From Talpa occidentalis (taxonomy: Eukaryota > Chordata > Mammalia > Eulipotyphla > Talpidae), in contig NW_023602073.1 of the NCBI RefSeq assembly GCF_014898055.3, positions 24,847,784 to 24,911,783 of the forward strand: 64,000 nt of DNA, written 5' to 3'. A program made the translations under genes and the position numbers. The notes beneath the pieces were generated by a model. That model made no database searches. It worked only from the letters and a program-made list of their open reading frames with translations, and was not told the origin of the DNA. Every line of letters begins with the position of its first letter. Position 1 is the stretch's first letter. This document shows, piece by piece, positions 62,435 through 64,000 of this stretch.

Positions 62435-62800
62435 ATGGGTTGAATTGTGGCTTCCTAAAATTCATACGTTGATGTTCTAACCACCCTATTAGCTCAGAAA
62501 GTGACCTTATCTGGAGACAGAGTCTTTATAGAGGTGTCAAGTTTATAGCAGGTCATTAGGAACTAGCCAATATGACTGGTTTCCTTATAAAAAAAGATGA
62601 ACTTGAACGAAGACACAGTGTATGTGGAAAGCAGAAATCAATGTGATGCATCTATGAGCCCAGAAATGCCAAGACTTTCAGCAAACACCAGAGGCAGGAA
62701 AGGGACTGGAACAACTTCTCCCTCAGAGAGCTCACAGGGATCCAACCCTGCCAACACCTTGATCTTGGATTTCTTTACAGCTGTGAGACTATAGACTACA
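62435..62800. repeat. Old LTR-like interspersed repeat (family not resolved)
   Basis: Block order GGGTTGAATTGTGGCTTCCT, AAAATTCATACGTTGATGTT, AAAGTGACCTTATCTGGAGA, AATATGACTGGTTTCCTTAT, AACCCTGCCAACACCTTGAT and CTTGGATTTCTTTACAGCTG is that of a common old mammalian repeat. It may be related to the copy at 25195-25640 in the other orientation. Confidence 0.6.
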
Positions 62801-63805
62801 GTTTGTAGTCACTTTGTTATAAAATTGCTACTCCAATTACCTTAATTAAATGAGTATCTTTCGTCAATCACTGGGAACAATCATAGGTGAGTGGACTGAA
62901 TCACTGGTTAGATCTGGTCTTGGCAAAGGACATCACAAGGAGAAACATCCTTTCCAAAACTAAGCAAGGCCTCCAAGGGCTACTGTCTGGAGGTGACTGT
63001 GACTGAAGAGGGGCTCTGACTGTTCCAGCTCAAGCGAGTGCTGAGAGCGTTCTGGTCTACCATGACTGCAAAAAAAAAAAAAAAGACGATGACAGTTCAC
63101 TGCTGGGTAGGAGGGTGATATTTTAAGGGTGAAGAGATATTTTAGGGGAACAAGTATGTTGGGGAGGCAGACTGGCTGTATCCTCATTTACTCCTGAGCT
63201 AAATTTAGATTATATACTCCTACATGTACTGCAAGGCACCTCCCATTTTGTTTTTCTTCCTGGGCCTCTTCTCTCCCTGTCCTGTCCAAACATTACAAAG
63301 GGCACTGGAGGGGACAAAGCAAGAGGATCTCAGCTGGAGAGGACTGGGCAGCTGGGTCTGAAAAGCTGGCTGTTCCTTAAGATAAGGCCAAGGAGCACAG
63401 GCTGGTGAGTAGCCATGATTAGCTCCTGAATCAGTGTCTTAGCTCCTTCCTTTTTATAATAAGCAATACTTAAGAACATTTGACTTATTATAGAATGCTT
63501 TAGAAACAAAGACTTTTTTAGGCATCAGACTTCTCTTTAGTCTCTAAAAATCCTATTCTCAGTGGTCTTACATTCCATTCTCAGGAGGTAGGTGGTGGGA
63601 AGGGTTGTTCCATTTCTTTACCAACCAATGTCCCAGGCTGGAAAGTGGAGAGGGATCAGAGACATTGTCACTGACAACTAAGAGGTCCACCTAGCTTAAC
63701 ATTGAGAAGCAGGCCTCCATGTCTAATTTCTTAAATTATGATTTTGGAGGTGGTGGTAGACTAGATTTCATAAAAAATAAAGTGTAGTCATGTGAATTGA
63801 CTATA

Positions 63806-64000
63806 CTCTTTTTTTTTTTTTTAAGATTTATTTTATTTATACAAGAGCCAGGGTACAGGACAGATGGATGGGAGGGTGAGAGGGTTCACCAGAGACAGAG
63901 TGGGGAACAGAACAGGTAGACTGATGAAACACACTGCTGAGAGGAGCAGCGGGTGAGAGAGGAGAGGTCTGCTTACCATGTGGGCTGCTCCGAGGCCAGC
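63806..64000 (-). mobile_element. Rhin-1-like SINE, cut by the window end
   Basis: Reverse copy of the AAGAGCCAGGGTACAGGAC subtype starting with a T-run at 63808. The head (right end) lies beyond 64000. Confidence 0.9.

Larger units (their letters stand above)
22807..64000 (-). other. PHACTR1: Presumed large PHACTR1 intron
   Basis: The exon at 22751 has an upstream acceptor, so the gene must continue to higher coordinates. Between 22807 and 64000 the minus strand shows no frame resembling the earlier RPEL motif or the central PHACTR1 region. Most recognisable sequence is SINE or L1. Unmarked stretches of a few hundred bases to about 3 kb in this span (for example 22807-24840, 26180-27833, 28133-30470, 39782-40540, 40725-42677, 46440-46955, 48376-50055, 50823-53557, 62800-63800) hold no gene that I can see. 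Confidence 0.6.

Overview
The window looks like mammalian nuclear DNA. The repeats point to a bat, most probably of the horseshoe or leaf-nosed bat group: at least 15 copies of one tRNA-derived SINE resemble the Rhin-1 family as I remember it, next to LINE-1 (L1), MIR, L2 and MER-type fossils. Species cannot be fixed from sequence alone.

The one host gene I can support is PHACTR1 (phosphatase and actin regulator 1), on the minus strand. Its last five coding exons are at 22751-22806, 17533-17594, 12856-12996, 10412-10488 and 9559-9574. All splice sites are canonical, the reading phase is continuous and the stop is TAA. They encode two C-terminal RPEL actin-binding motifs and the whole PP1-binding tail ending in RFHRP. 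The 3'UTR runs down from 9558, probably to about 6.4 kb or slightly lower, and contains three identical Pumilio-type sites near its distal end. Below about 6 kb I see intergenic DNA with old MIR copies and an imperfect GCT triplet tract. Above 22806 no further exon was recognised; that part is most simply one large intron filled with retrotransposons.

Retrotransposons dominate 25-64 kb. L1#1 (33223-39163, plus) is full length, has a 13-bp perfect target site duplication (TSD), a CpG-rich 5'UTR with tandem monomers and an intact ORF1; its ORF2 has several breaks and a D-to-A change in the reverse transcriptase FADD motif. L1#2 (54980-62217, minus) is an older full-length copy with a 16-bp TSD, many ORF breaks, two nested SINEs and a different 5'UTR monomer of about 425 bp. 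Two short L1 insertions are twin-primed (5' inverted): 15133-15354, with a perfect 16-bp TSD, and 45150-46112. Very short L1 3' ends sit at 45037-45119 and 45641-45702. A SINE at 32860-33184 carries an L1 3' end in its tail and a TSD around the whole unit. Two different L1 3' ends occur, and nesting gives their relative age.

I found no CRISPR array, no RNA gene outside SINE heads and no endogenous retrovirus coding region. Nothing here is a convincing new multi-gene system. The most distinctive content is the L1/SINE biology of this lineage and the possible Pumilio control of PHACTR1.
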